Shown here one piece after another: positions 42,239 through 56,700 of a stretch of DNA of 64,000 nt; the first letter of the stretch is position 1, and every line of letters starts with the position of its first letter. Source of the stretch: Bedellia somnulentella (Eukaryota > Arthropoda > Insecta > Lepidoptera > Bedelliidae). Location: contig OY755178.1 of NCBI GenBank assembly GCA_963576735.1, positions 682,001-746,000 of the forward strand. Reading direction: 5' to 3'. The notes beneath the pieces were generated by a model. The model searched no databases. It was given only the letters and a program-made list of their open reading frames with translations, and was not told the origin of the DNA. Made by a program: the position numbers and the translations under genes.

Positions 42239-43310
42239 ATAACTCATAGTATAAAATAAACACCGATCAACTAACCAAGGCCTGAGAATTTGGCGACGTC
42301 ACCGCGAATCGCACGATAATCATCGGAAAAGTGTCACAGGTCCGCCCACATCTCGCTAAATCATTATTTAATTGGATCACTCATCCGACTGTGCGTAGAT
42401 TGCAATCTCGGACCAGTCTATCACCTGTGGTTCGTGGTAATAAGGTTCGGACCTCTCTGTGTCGTTTGGTGAGTGATCTTGACTAGTTTTGAAGGTTTCA
42501 TTACGAAGGTTGAATGTGTTCTAAATTAGAAATAAGAGAGAAGTTTCGGATTTTGAATTTTGTTTTTTTTTTATTGATTTTCAAATGTAGTTGATAGATC
42601 TCAATACTATTCAATTTAGTTTTGTTTTTTTCAGTTTTAATAATACATCTGAAAAATTTAAATATAAATAACAAACCATTTTATTTAGAAAAAACGGACT
42701 AATAAATAATAGTATTCTCAATATATTATTTTAGCCAATTTCGCAACTTGATTTGAAAACGATTATCATGCGAATGAGTTATACCAAAATCTATAATTCT
42801 GTTCATACTCTTACAAACATTTTAATTATTGGAAATACTTCATAGTTTAAACGACCATTTAATCGTTTTTAATATATATTATAATAAGAAAACAGACAAA
42901 GAAGAAAGTTATCATAACAACATTAATTCATAACATTTTTCAATGTTGTACTTAGCTAATTAATTTATTTGAAAAATATTTAATTATCAATCAACTTTGA
43001 AAAGGTGTTTCCATTATATTCCCTGGTCGAATCAAATCGTGTTAATGCATATAGCATATTTTATTATAGTAACTTCAATTAATTTCCCTCACGCCTAAAA
43101 AAGCGTAAAGCTTTCACAGAATCCCCACATCTACCCACGCTTTGCACTTTGTAAATTTTAGTCGTGAGTGATTTTATTTTTGTAGTTCTTTTTGTTTATT
43201 AGTCGGCAGCCTAGGTTGAGTTTGGAAGTTGCATTGGACCTTTCTGAAAGCAAGTAGAGAGGAAATAGTTTGTTTTTTTATATGTTTAGATATTATAACA
43301 TAAAAATAAC
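42239..43310. other. Upstream region of the PDZ gene; no repeat recognised
   Basis: AT-rich apart from ~42285-42475, which is less AT-biased and holds the candidate 5' UTR exon. Confidence 0.35.
42370..42468 (+). other. Candidate 5' UTR exon of the PDZ gene
   Basis: A GC-richer stretch without ATG ends at TCGTTTG followed by the donor GTGAGT (42469-42474). The next coding exon has an acceptor 2 kb downstream. The 5' boundary is a guess, and no transcript evidence is available. Confidence 0.3.
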
Positions 43311-43635
43311 ATAAACGTTCACGCCGAATATCCCCGAAGGGGTTGGCAGAGGTACTAATACTTCTGAACATCACGTGACTTTGTCACCTGGTGTTCAGAG
43401 TACCCACGTTTTGATGGCAGGCCTATCGCCGTTTTGTACGAATACACTGTCACATGACTAAGTACAACTCAGCCATGTGGGTTTCCTCACGATGTTTTCC
43501 CTCACCGTTAACAACCATGACAAGTTAACCACACATATGTCTTCAAAAAAGACAAATTGGTGTAGGCCCGACCCAGGATTTGAACACTAGTCGTTTGCAC
43601 GATAACCGAGTGTTCTACCCACTGGGCTATCACGG
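43311..43635 (-). repeat. SINE-C
   Basis: Head at 43635-43565 (plus GGGCTATCACGG) through the 3' module at 43311-43350. A ~22-bp deletion removes the CTTGGACAGTGTACTCACG block. Confidence 0.9.
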
Positions 43636-44199
43636 CTGCTTCAGATATTATGTATCAGTGAATTATTTACGCAGCGTATTTCGTAGATGATTCTTTTATC
43701 CGCATTACTTCAAAATTTAAGTCGCAATGCAGAAAATAATGCGCAATTTGAGTCATTTTGTCGGGCGTACCAAAATTATTTTATAACCATATTATATTAT
43801 CATTATCATTCCTTATGAAAACTAACAATTAAACGCCGTATCTTCAAAATATTAATAAATTATAATTTAACCAATGACATACTAATTTATACTTATATTT
43901 GTTTATACTTATGATTAAAAAGAAAGGTTTGCTCATAACATTGAAACCGCCTAAATAATCAGAGCCCAAGGGAGTAATGAGTTTTTATATATTAAAAACA
44001 GATTTAAGATAAATTTGACAGAGAATGGAGATATTTTCTTAGCGATAACATTAAGAATAAAAAATAAAAAATAACAGAGAAAAGAAGAAGACAAAAATAG
44101 TTTGCAAAGGAGTTATAATGAAAACTAATGATTAGTTGAAAAATTAATAGAATAAAAGACACTACCACACATTTAATTTATTTTTGAATAAACTACACA
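43636..44199. other. No feature recognised
   Basis: AT-rich DNA just upstream of the first coding exon. Confidence 0.35.
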
Positions 44200-44426
44200 G
44201 CTGTGTAGTGTCGGTTTAGAATAACAGTACCCTATTTCTTCCGGTGGGTGTACGTAAGAGGCGGCTAACGGTATTGGGGCTTTTCAGGGATTTTTGGGCG
44301 ACGCGGTGGGAGTTTTTTTCACCATCTTTTCCCTACGCAACTTACGAATGTGGCTGAGGAATTTCTATTTCCCTAGCTCTGGCTAACTCTACAAGGGATT
44401 TATAGCCGTGAGTATATGTATGTATT
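44200..44426 (+). repeat. SINE-A, internally deleted
   Basis: The GACCCATCACCAACAACC segment is lost (GCGGTGGGAGTTTTTTTCACC). Confidence 0.8.
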
Positions 44427-44498
44427 TGTCTAGGTAACTGTCTTATTTGTGTCCGTATTCACATACAAAAAATAATATATTTTCAAATCTCGTTCTAG

Positions 44499-44720
44499 AA
44501 CTATCAAACGAAAATGGCGGCCCACCCGAAAACAGAGATAGACATGCGGCACACCAAGCTGAAAGCGTCTGAAGCTGCAATCCTAGCTGGGGAGCTCAAC
44601 AAACCCTCGTGGGAGTCCAAGAACGAGGGGATCCACGAGAGGGTCAGCTTCGAGGACACCATCTGGGGGTTCGACCTGGCTGGGGGATCCTTCTATAAGA
44701 CGCCGTTGAGAGTTACCTAT
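44499..44720 (+). CDS. PDZ gene, first coding exon
   Basis: Acceptor TCTCGTTCTAG just before 44499, ATG at 44514 in a strong AAAATGG context, donor GTGAGT at 44721, phase 0. Encodes residues 1-69, with a Lys/Glu-rich leader and the first half of the PDZ domain. Confidence 0.9.
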
Positions 44721-47700
44721 GTGAGTATACTTAAGAGTACTTACATATACTCACGCCCATTAAGTTAGTATATTGATCTTTATTATCAATCTATAGAATG
44801 CTGTGTAGTGTCGGCTTAGAATAGCACTACCCCATTTCTATGCAGTGTAGTGTCGGCTTAGAATAGCAATACCTCATTTCTTCCGGTGGGTGTACGTAAG
44901 AGGCGACTAACGGTATTGGGGCTATTAAGGGATTTTTAGGCGATGCGGTTGGAGACCTATCACCAACAACCTTTATTTCACCATCTTTACCCCACTCAAC
45001 TTTCCAAAAGTGGCTGGGGAATTTCTAATTCCTTAGCTCTGGCTACCCCTTTTAGGGATTTATAGTTGTGTAACACAAAAAGTATTGATTTAATTTTGAA
45101 ATAGATTTATTTTTATCTTATATCTTCAACTTTACTATGGATTGTTTTTATAGTTTTCTGTGAAATAATCGGTTACATTTAATTTTAAACTTAACATAAT
45201 TAATTTATTTCAATGTTCATACAAACTATAATGTAAAATTTTATACTTTCTAATACAATTCACGTACCTCATAGGGTTAACAGTAGTAGTACAGTGCACG
45301 GTATAGAGGACACGCTAGTCAAGTCTATCGAGTCCGTGTTCTATATTTGGTACACGAGCAAGAGTGATAGATAGTGAGTATATCAAGATTGGTTACGGTG
45401 ATGAATAAAATATTAAAAAACTTGCGGCCTAAGTAATAAAATGTACTAGTGGGTAACCCTGGCGCGACTACGTCGCGTCCTATAAAATGAGTTTATTTTG
45501 AATTTTCCGACCAATCACAGCGCAGCTCTTTTGAATTTCTAAAGACTTTTTCTAATTGGCCGGTTTGAAAAAAATCCGACCAATCACAGAGCATCCCTGA
45601 TCGACTAAAGTTTGCGCGCGCTTATGACACTCAAGCAAAGTCTATGGGCCAAAATCAAAACTTTGAAATTCTGTAACAATTAACTTAATCCAGTTACATC
45701 AGATGTCTGAATTTTGTGCACACCACGGCCGCAAACTGTACAAAACGATAGCTGAACCAAATTTCTAGCTTAACTCATCGCGTCACAGGCTTGCGGGCAA
45801 GAAAGAAGCTTACAGAAATAATATATAAAGATTCGTACTGGCTAAAAAAATATCATATGCCATCACTTCAGAGATATGCAGTGTGAACGATTGAGTTTTG
45901 ATTCGAGCAGTTTTATCGAAGAAAGTAGATTAGCTAAGGCTGAAATATAGTTAACCTTTTTTAGTATTTATGTGGAAACGTAAAATCAAACCTTCAACTG
46001 TATGTTACTTCTATTAGGTTGGTCTATTCTGTATGTTACTTCTATAATTTTAGAACTGGACAACCATTTATATGCAGCATGCTTGTAACTCAACTTGGTA
46101 AAAAAATTCACATTCATGATTCAAATATACAATTAATTCATTTAAAATCAAAATTTTGTCTTAAGTGAATAACAAACTAACTTGAAAATTAAATTAAATT
46201 ATTTATTTGCAAAAAAGTATACATGATATTTGAGCAACGGCTCCGCACTGGGCCTGGCCTGTACTGCGGACGCCTACAGTGTTTTACAAAAGCTTTGTTG
46301 TTGATTTTACAAAAATAAATAAATTCATTGTTATTATTTAATAGCGAATAGGAAAATAGCGAATACCCTTTAATAAAATCTATAATCCCTTATAAAAGTC
46401 ATAACACGGATTCCAAAATTCCACGAACGTCTCAATGACACAAAGTTCCCGAAGTCGTGCGAGTGGCCTGGCAACAACACGTACTTCATCAGACTAATTA
46501 GCATCGTTACATTAACGATGTTGTTTCAGTACCAGCGGCTAAGCCTCCGACATAATCCGTGATCCTCAGTCAAGTCGAAACATTGTCTAACGTAAACAGC
46601 CAATCAAAACTAACTGGAAATTTAGATTGGCTTCGGAGGATCCAATTGAAATATATCTTAATTCAAACAAATATCTGTTGACAGGCGAATGTGTGAAGTA
46701 TATATTGCCAAGGGGTGGCAGGAGTATGATTCATTTATAAAGAACAGATAGAACAGCTTTTTTATTCTATATATATTTTACTCTTTTTTTATATTATTAT
46801 TTTTATTTAGCCGTGTAGTGTCGGCTTAGAATAACACTACCCCATTTCTTCCGGTGGGTGTACGTAAGAGGCGACTAACGGATTTGAAGCTTTTAAGGGA
46901 TTTTTGGGCGATGTGGTTGGAGACCCATCACCAAAAACCTTTACTTTACCATCTTTTCCCCACTAAAATTTCGAAACGTGGCTGAGGAATTTTCAATTCC
47001 TTAGCTCTCGCTACCCCTTCTAGGGATTTATAGCCGTAAGCATATGTATCTATGTATTCATGTTAACTTACATTATTATATTTCACCTATGCACTAGTTA
47101 TTTGTAGAGTCTAGGACTTTTTATATTCATGATATAGATATGTAAATGTGAAGATTTTTCAAATGGCTTCCTGTAATAATTTTGGTTTTTTTAAATGGAT
47201 ATATAGCTGTAAATCTTCCAAACGAAATAAAATATAACACACACCCAAAGTGTCTAGGGTTCAAGCAGTTTTATGCGGATTTCTTGAGATTGAGATAGAT
47301 CTTTGTAATTTTATGATTTTATAAATTTATATGGATCTTTTTTGGTGCATTTCATAATTTGAAACAGGAACTGTCAATCAAATTCGAGTAATAATGAAAA
47401 TCAGCTATCAATATTTTCCCTAAAAAAACATACAACGCATTGAAAATATTATTTGTGCTACTGTTTCCCTACTACTGATCAAACCAACGTTATTATGGCG
47501 TGGCGACGTCATTTAAGTAGGTTGAAATGCTCAGAGCCGTGGGAATGATAGAAGCTGTTTCCCGGCAACGTACTGTGGCTTCAGCTCTGAATACAAGTCA
47601 GACTGTTATCAGTCGAATTTGGACACGTTAACGAAGCACTGGTACCGTGGCTGAGCGCCATGGAGTACGGTATCGCTGCAGCTCACGGATACAAGACCGA

Positions 47701-50700
47701 TACATTCAAATCACAGCTCGAAGAACTCCAAAAATAACCGCATTGATGTTAGTCGTGAGGCTTCATCGCTCTTCAGAGAACTTAATTAGCGACCAAACAG
47801 TCAGAAACCGCTTGCATGAAGTACACCTTCATTCCCAAAGACCGCTACAGGTACCACCTATATCAATGCACAATCGTAGGATTCGATATCAATGATAGGC
47901 GAAATTGGGCTGAAGAACAATGGCGTTTCGTGTGCTTTTCTGTTGAGTCTTGGTCTTCGTTTTGGTATGAGACCGGATACAAGACGTATACGACACTGGA
48001 GAACCCCTGGACGCCAACAGCGATTGAAATCCGGCCAGGAAGTCCATCCTTATAGTGGTGGAACCATCATGGTATGGGCGGGTATTTGGATCGGCGAAAG
48101 AACTGAATTGATTTAGATCAGAGAAAAACCTCAACGCTCAAATTTATGCTGAGAAGATGGTATCAGACAGAACAGTACCGTAATATGGAGAATCATATCA
48201 TATCATTTGCAAGAAATTTTTTGCACCCATATATATTTAATAAAGCTGCCTTGGCTTGCAAACTTAAAAGCTGTACATATCACGAAGCCAAAATCAGGAT
48301 TAGAAACTGGCTACAAAACTTGATTATGTTAATACAGAGCAAATCATAACAGTTGTCGAATAAGTTAAATGTGTGTTTTGAAAGGTTGTATTAATAGGAA
48401 TCGTCAATCATAATTTTAACAAAAAGTATACATAGTTGTTTATATCATATTAAGTTTTTTTTTTAAATATGTGTATTTTAATTTTAACAATTATACTTTA
48501 TTTATATTTAAATTTATAGAACAAAAGACAAAGTTCCCGTAAAGGCACAAAACAATAAACAGAACACTTCCACTACATGATTTGTTCAATAAGCCTTTTT
48601 GTCGTTCAATATTCGATTGCAAAATAATATTTATAGATGGTGTCATAAAAGTAAAGTGTACGGTACAAATCATACGCGACGAGATCGGCACTCACTTGGG
48701 TGAGCATACAAATACATTTTGTGTCTATTCACTAATATTGCTCGGATATTTCTTGATACTTTTTGCTATATTGGTGGAGCAACGAGATAAAAAAAAGAGT
48801 TTGTACGTCGTCGAAATTTCAGTATCACTTTACATTTTGTGCCGTTAAATATACTTTCAATGAATGCGACTGTGACACTTTTATTGAGAAAATATACATA
48901 CACACACACATATACTCCCGCCATTAGTTCCCATTGGGATAGGCAGAGAATATCGATCGCCACTTTGTACGATCCTGAAAGATCTCTTTAGCTTCGTTTA
49001 CATCCAACGATCCAAAAATTAAGCCAAACCAGTGTAAGAGTAAACTAGTCTATAATCAGTATTTAGACCAATAGTTTCATACATACATAAATATTCTCAC
49101 GCCGTTAGTTCCCATTTGGGTAGGCAGAGACTATCGATCGCCACTTTGTACGATCCTGGCAAACATCTCTAGCTTCATTCACATCCATCAATCTTTTCAT
49201 ACATGCTCTTTTATTCTTCGTACTTCGGACATCTGCCTTTTTGAGCACATTTTCATGATCTAAATGTGTCCTCCGAGGTCGTCCTCTACTAACATTACCT
49301 TCCACATTGGCTAGTAGTTTCAAGTAGTCAAATAAGTCTTTCTCTAGAGATGCTAAAACTTTTAATTTATAAAGTCTGAAAAAAAGACCCAAAAAAACAT
49401 AAACTCTTTACTTAATATTAGTAACCACATCTTCTTAAGCCGAGGCAATGTAATTTTTGATTAATATCTTAAATATAACATTAGCTCTACATACATATAC
49501 TCACGGCTATAATTCCCTAGAAGGGGTAGCCAGAGCCAAGGAATCATAAAATACTCAGCCACTTTTGGAAGTTGAGTGGAGAAAAGGTGGTAAAATAAAG
49601 GTTTTTGGTGATGGGTCTCCAACCGCATCGCCCAAAAATCCAATAAAAGCCCCGATACCCTTAGTCGCCTCTTACAACACCCGTGGGTAGAAAGGGGTAG
49701 CGACATTCTAAGCCGGCACTACACGACAACATTAGCTCTCTACGCCATATTAATTCCCTCGTTGGTATTTTATTTTCTTTCTTTTTGTTATCTGATATTT
49801 TTTTATTCAAACAGCCTCAACGTAACCTAGTGCAAAATTTTCGTAGAATGAATGCTTTTTCAAGACCCCGCCTGACATGTTTAAATCTATAGCCTTAACT
49901 TGTTACATGAGCTTTCGTGCGACATGCTGGAAGAAATTAAAATTCATTTTAAGGGGTCGTTTATAACCTCAGTGTAGCTCTAAGTGATACATTGGGCATG
50001 ATTATGCGAATAACACGTTTAACGTCATATATTTATATACTCACGGCTATAAATCTCTAAAAGGGGTAGTGAGAGCTTCAAAAGCAAAAAAAAAAACTTC
50101 AGCTACTTTTGGGAATTAAGTGTTAAGAATCGCCAAAAAATTACTTAAAACCCCGATACCTTTGGTTGCCTCTTATCATGCATGGGAAGAAATGGGTTAG
50201 TGGTATTCTAAGCCGACACTGTACATCAAAAGCGTTTAAATAACGTGTATTTCTTAAATATATGTAAAAATATAAGACACAGACCCTAGAAGCTGTGTAG
50301 TGTCGGCTTAGAATAGCACTACCCCATTTCTTCCGGTGGGTGTACGTAAAAGGCGACTAACGGTATTGGGGCTTTTAAGGAATTTTTGGGCGATGCGGTT
50401 GGAGATCCATCACCAAGAACCTTTATTTCACCATCTGTTCCCCACGCACCTTCCAAAAGTGGCTGAGGAATTTCTGATTCCTTAGCTCTGGCTACCCTTT
50501 TCTTGGGAGATATAGCCGTGAGTATATGTATGTATAGATAATATATAGGAGAATAAGATGTTGAGCGTACCTCCTCATAGCAGTACTACATATAGTGATT
50601 CGTTTGCAGTCAAAGCGGTTAATTTGTGGAACTCACTACCAGTTGACATACGGCTGTCATCATCGCTAAGCATATTTAAAAATAAATTAAAATCTCATTT

Positions 50701-53700
50701 TTTTAAGACCTTAGGTTGGTAGATTTTATAATGATAGGTATATGTATATATTTGTATTTATTATACTATATAAGAATATATATAATTTATTTATATATAT
50801 ATATGTGTATATATGTATATTATTAAGATACTGTAGAAGTATATTTATTATTATACATATTAGTTATATAAATTAATATTTAGGTTAAGGTTGTAAATAG
50901 GTTGTGTTTAGTTAAGTTTGGTTTTGCATACTGATTATCATTTATTTCTAGTTAAGAGTTGTGTACTTGTTTTTCCTCACCATAAAGGTTAACTGGAAGA
51001 AATCGCGTTAAGGCGATAAGTCCGCCTTTGTGTACTAAGTTTTTATGTTCTGTACTTTTGTAAAATACATTATATCTATTCTGTATGCAATAAAGTGTTC
51101 AAATAAATAAATAAATATGTATGTATGTAGATCCTAGAATTGGAAACGAAACCTTCAGTGTGTTGCTCGTCAAAGTAGACAATATTATTATATTTGCAGC
51201 CTGTTTCTGAACGTATTGTTTTCCTTTCACTCTCTTAGGAATCAACGTATAACGCCCATCTGCACTCAGTTACGTCGGATTATTATCCTTCGCCAGTAGC
51301 AGAAAATACATTACATATACTCACGGCCATAAATCCCAAAAAGGGATAGCCAGAGCTTCAGAGTTAGAAACTCCTCAGCCACATTTAAGACATTTGGACA
51401 AGATGGTCAAAATAAAGTATCGTTGGTGATGGGTCTCCAACCACATCGCCCAATAAACACTTAAAAAAGCCCCATACCCTTAGTCGGCTCTTACGACACC
51501 CATGGGTAGAAAGGGGTAGTGACATTCTTAGCCGACACTACACGGCATTTCCAAAAATACTTGACCCAAAATTTATATTTTTCTGTTATCTTGTAATCTT
51601 TGATCCTTGATATACCGGGACAGAAATTTAAAACCTTGTCTATACTGTTTCTAGTACTGTAATGTACTGTAAAAAAGCATAAATTTTATTCGCCAACTTT
51701 TAGAAGCTAGGGATGAATATATGAAATACAATAATGGACTTTTACTAACTAAGAATACACTTGCACCAAATTGAGAGTGTGCTCAAAAAGGCTGGCGTCC
51801 GAAGTATGAAGAATAATAGAGCATGTATTTAAAGATTGATGGATGTAAACGAATCTAGAGAGGTTTGTCAGTATCGTACGAAGTGGCGATCAATAGTCTC
51901 TGCCTACCCCAATGGGAACTAATGGCGTGAGTATATGTATGTATGTAACTAACTAACCTCAGGTGTATTTTTTTGTTCATCATAAGGAGCATTACATAAA
52001 ATGATATATATTCCACTATGTTGTGTAGTGCTGGCTTAGAATGCTGTGTAGTGCCGGCTTAGAATAGCACTACCCTATTTCTTCCGGTAGGTGTACGTAA
52101 GAGGCGACTAACGGTATTAGGGCTTTTAACCCTTGAACCCTACCCATCCCAGGAGAAACATTATTCCTACCCAGGGGTTTTGTGGACCCCAATATTAACT
52201 CATTAATACTGAATGAATAAAACACAAATTTAATAAAAGTATTATTTATTAAGAAAGCAAACTAAACAAATATTACAAACAAATATTTATTTTTTTTTGG
52301 TGACACATTCATTACATCTGGGCATGGTGTGTTCTCCGCATATAGGTTTTTGGCACATGCCACAGTAAACCTTGGTCTTACGGTCCTTCCCCCTTGGGCA
52401 GACAGCACACCTTTTTTTTGCAGCGGGAGCAGGAGTAGGGTCGTCCAATGGACGCTTCTTTTTTAAGATTCCTCTTAGGAGCTCTTGAAGATTGGTGGGC
52501 AAAGTAGGGCATGTTATTCTTTCTTCCATTTGGGGGGTGATCAAGTCCATGGCCAGTTTCTTTAGGAAAACACGTCTTTTCATTTCTTTTCTTGTGGCCA
52601 TTTTTAAAAGTACAAATGAATTAACTCCCACTATATTCATAAGACCAAAAAAAATTGCCATTGGCCATCTTTTTGTTCTCCTGGACACACTGTATTTGTT
52701 GTTTGTATTCCTACCCTGGGGTCTGACAAACCCCAAAATAGCAATAATTACGTTCTCAGTGCACGAATGCAAACGCACTACTGGCGACAAGATGGCTGAC
52801 GGTGTTAACGAGGAATAGCTTGAGTCACATGACCGTGCGTTTTGTTTCCGCAAAAATATTTTAGTTAAATCAAACGCTGGGGTTTACTGGACCCCCGGGT
52901 AGGGTTTAAGAGTTAAAGATTTTTGGGCTATGCGGTTGGAGACCCATCACCAAAAACCTTTATTTCACCATCTTTTCCCCACGCAACTTCCAAGAGTGGC
53001 TGAGGAATTTCTAATTCCCTAGCTCTGGCTACCCCTTCATAGGATTTATAGCCGTCAGTATATGTATGCATGTATGAAAGTATATTCCACTTTGTTAAAC
53101 GCCAAAACAATACACGGACATATACAGAATGAAATACAATAGACAGGTAATTAACAGGCGATATTATCGCTAAACAGCGATCTCTTCCAGTCAACCTTTG
53201 GAACGTAGAAGTTGCGCATGAAATTTGAGAATGGGTGGTGAAGAAATAAAAGGCATATGACCGATTTCTGAATTGAGTATTGCAGCTGAGAACAACTTAA
53301 GTATCGTTCTGTCACATTGACCTGACATCACGTACTTAGGTCGTTCTCAGCTTGAATACTCTATTTAGAAATCGGGCGATAAATAATAATGAAAAAACTC
53401 AAACGTTCACACCGCTACTTTTTTTATTTTTTGTAATACTAACAGCAATGTAAATAAAGTTAATGTTTATGAATACAGATATCTACTTAGCCAATAACAA
53501 GCATTAGCAATTAAAAAAAAAAAATCATGGCCATATCCCTGAATAAATGTCGTGTTATGTTCAGAAGTGTATGTACCTCTGCCAACCCCTTCGGGAATGT
53601 ACGACGTAAACGAGTCTTAAGTAGTACTTTCATATTTTTTTTATTCACCGTTCCAGATAAAACCCGGCAGCAGGGCGGAAAAAGCGGGGATCCGTCCGGG

Positions 53701-56700
53701 AGACAAGTTAAAACGTATCAATGACATCGACACATCCACACTCACCATACAGGAGGCTCACGAGATCATTGTGGAGTCTGGCATACATCTGCGATTGGCT
53801 GTTTCAGCGTAAGTAAAACAACATTATCTATACTTCGACTATAAATGCCAAGAATTGAGGAGTCAGAACATTAGAATTAGAAAATAATTAGCTAATTTTG
53901 AAAGTTGAGTTAGGAAAATATGGTTAAATAAAAAAGGTTGGTGATGAGACTCATGCCACATTGACCAAAAGTCACCCTGAGTCACATCTTGCGATAACCT
54001 TGAGTAGTAATGGGAAAGTGCTATTTCAAGCCGACACTGCACAGCTGAGCCAAACAAGAAAAAATAAAATTATACAAAATATAAGTTCATTTTAATTAAC
54101 TATTTTTTTATTATAAATATAGATTAAAATAGTAATTTGTTGCAACGTTATTATCCTTTGAACAGCGAAAGCAAAAGAATGGGTAGAGATTTTAGAATAA
54201 TATTTTTCGTGAATTCACACAATGTTTATATTTCACTGTAGCTACTGTAGTAAGAATCAATTTGATAATAATATTTTAGCAATAACGATTCAGGATTTAA
54301 AGTAACCAACTTCTGCATTAAACCTTTTTGCTGTGTAGTGTTGGCTTAGAATAGCACTACCCCATTTCTTCCGGTGGGTGTACGTAAGAAGCGACTAACG
54401 GTATTGGGGATTTTAAGGGATTTTGGGCGATGCGGTTGGAGACCCATCACCAATAACCTTTATTTTGCCATCTTTTCCCCACTCAACTTTCCAAAAGTGG
54501 CTGAGGAACTTCTAGTTCCTTAGCTCTGGCTACCCCTTCTAGGGATTTATAGCCGTGAGTATATGTATGTATGAGTCGCTGAGCTTGCAATATTTGTATA
54601 AAATTAGAATTCGGTTTCATCAAATACGGTCTTTAAGTAAATAACTATGAAGAACCTAATGGCACAAAGACACGTTGAGTTAGGCGATAAATGAAACCCT
54701 TAATTCTAACATCTATCATGTGATGCTAAGTGCCTACTCCAAGTTTCCACTCATTGAGCAGCAAGTCTTGTTCTCTCAGTTAACATATATAACCAAGTAC
54801 GACTGTGAGGGTTTCCTACGATGTTTTCCTCATCCTTATCTTAATAAACCTTCTTAAGCGACCTCACTTACAATCTAAGAAAATAGTCGGATACAAATCA
54901 GTCGCTCTTTACTAATTGATGATTAAATTAATGAAAATGCACTCCGTAGGTATGTAATTACATTGTCGTAGTTGTTATTAATACACTGGATACAGGCTAA
55001 ACCTAGTTTAGGAACCCCTGGAGATTGAAAACTTTTAAATGTTTTAATAAAAATATTCATCCATGAAACTGAATAGTGAGGAGGAGGACTAGTAGGAGGA
55101 GACCCACATGAGGTTTTCATGAACAAAAAGATTTAAATCATGTGATAGTTAGGCGTTTTCAACATTTGCATTCTATCTGAAAAGGTAGACAAGTGGCCTT
55201 CCGAATAAGTAAAAATTCGGAGGTAGGAAACGCATACACTACTTAAAGGGGTAAAAGAAATAAAGGATAGGAGAAAGAAAGGATAGAAGAATTTCGCTCT
55301 GGCAGCCATTGACACGGTAGCTCAATTGGTAGAGCGACGGGGGCGCATACCCGAGGTCGCGGGTTCGATTCCCGCCTGTGTCGAAATTTTTCTTTCCTTT
55401 ATTTATTATTTATTTATCTGTAAACTTTCCCAGACTATAAATATTTTTTTCAAAAATTTTATTCTCATATATTATTTACTTACGGATATGAATTCAAAGA
55501 AGGGAAAATCATAATATAATATCCCCGAAGGGGTTGGCAGAGGTACTAATACTTCTGAACATCACATGACTTTGTCACCTGGTGTTCAGAGTACCCACGT
55601 TTTGCATGGACAGTGTACTCACGTGATAGGGGGCAGGCCTATCGCCGTTTTGTACGAATACACAAGGGAAAATCAGAGCTTCTGAATTAGAAATTCCTCA
55701 CTACTACCAATCATAGTTACCTTTTTACCTTAGTTTATTAGATACACCCTGGATATAGAGAAACAAACAGCAAAGTCTTAGTAACGGGCTCTTGTTTTTA
55801 CCTTGAGGTATGGAACCCTTATTTAAACTGACTCAATACATAATACATACATATACTCACGCCATTATTTCCCATTGGGGTAGGCAGAGAATCCTGACAA
55901 ACCTGTCTAGCTTCGTTTACATCCATATATCTTCTCATAAATGCTATTTAATTCTTCATACTTCGAACGCCTGCTATTTTAAAACGCAATAATTAATTTA
56001 ATATTATTTTCAGTCCTGATGATGAAGAGGACAGCTATTCTTGCTGGCAGGATCCCATTGTAAGTACCATTCCGTTATATATTATAGGGCCTGAACACTT
56101 ATACATAATGTTCTTAAATCTCACAGCTGAAAGGATTGTTAAATATATAGGTACTTGTTTATTATAGATTATTATACACAAATTAATAATTTTAGAATGA
56201 AAAGTGAACATTGAGACATTGACAAGTGACCTTGTGCACTTCGATATTCTATAAAAAAAAACATTTATTATATATTGTTTAGTGCACATGGCATGAAATT
56301 GCATTGAGATCTTGCACTAGGCTGGGCCTGTATTGCAAGATTTATGAAGATTATGCATTTAAAATTAATGTAATCAATGAAGCACAGAAAGGTGCTGCAA
56401 TATGTTTTTTTCACATTAATTTCTTTTTTGTTTGATGAGATGATGAAAACAAAATTTTGACTTGATTCGTTTATAAATGAATTTGTGAAGAAAGATAGAG
56501 ACATATAAACTTTAGTACTCATAACATAAGACCTAGTTTTACTGAAAATTAAAATTCAAAAGAACTGAACGAACTAAAAAACATTCTAAAGACGTACATT
56601 CATACATACATACATATACTCACGGCTATAAATCCCTAGAAGGGGTAGCCAGACCTAAGGAATCAGAAATTCCTCAGCCACTTTTGGAAGTTGCATGGGG

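Larger units (their letters stand above)
52022..53076 (+). repeat. SINE-A with duplicated 5' end, split by piggyBac
   Basis: The 5' GTGTAGTGCYGGCTTAGAAT block occurs twice (52022 and 52042). The 5' part ends at TTAA 52126-52129 and the 3' part resumes at 52913. The tail reaches 53076. Confidence 0.9.

Noticed and set aside
48491..48848. Overlapping ORFs on both strands in intron 1
   Set aside because: Both are short, of mixed hydrophobic composition with no domain, and lie in AT-rich DNA between repeats.
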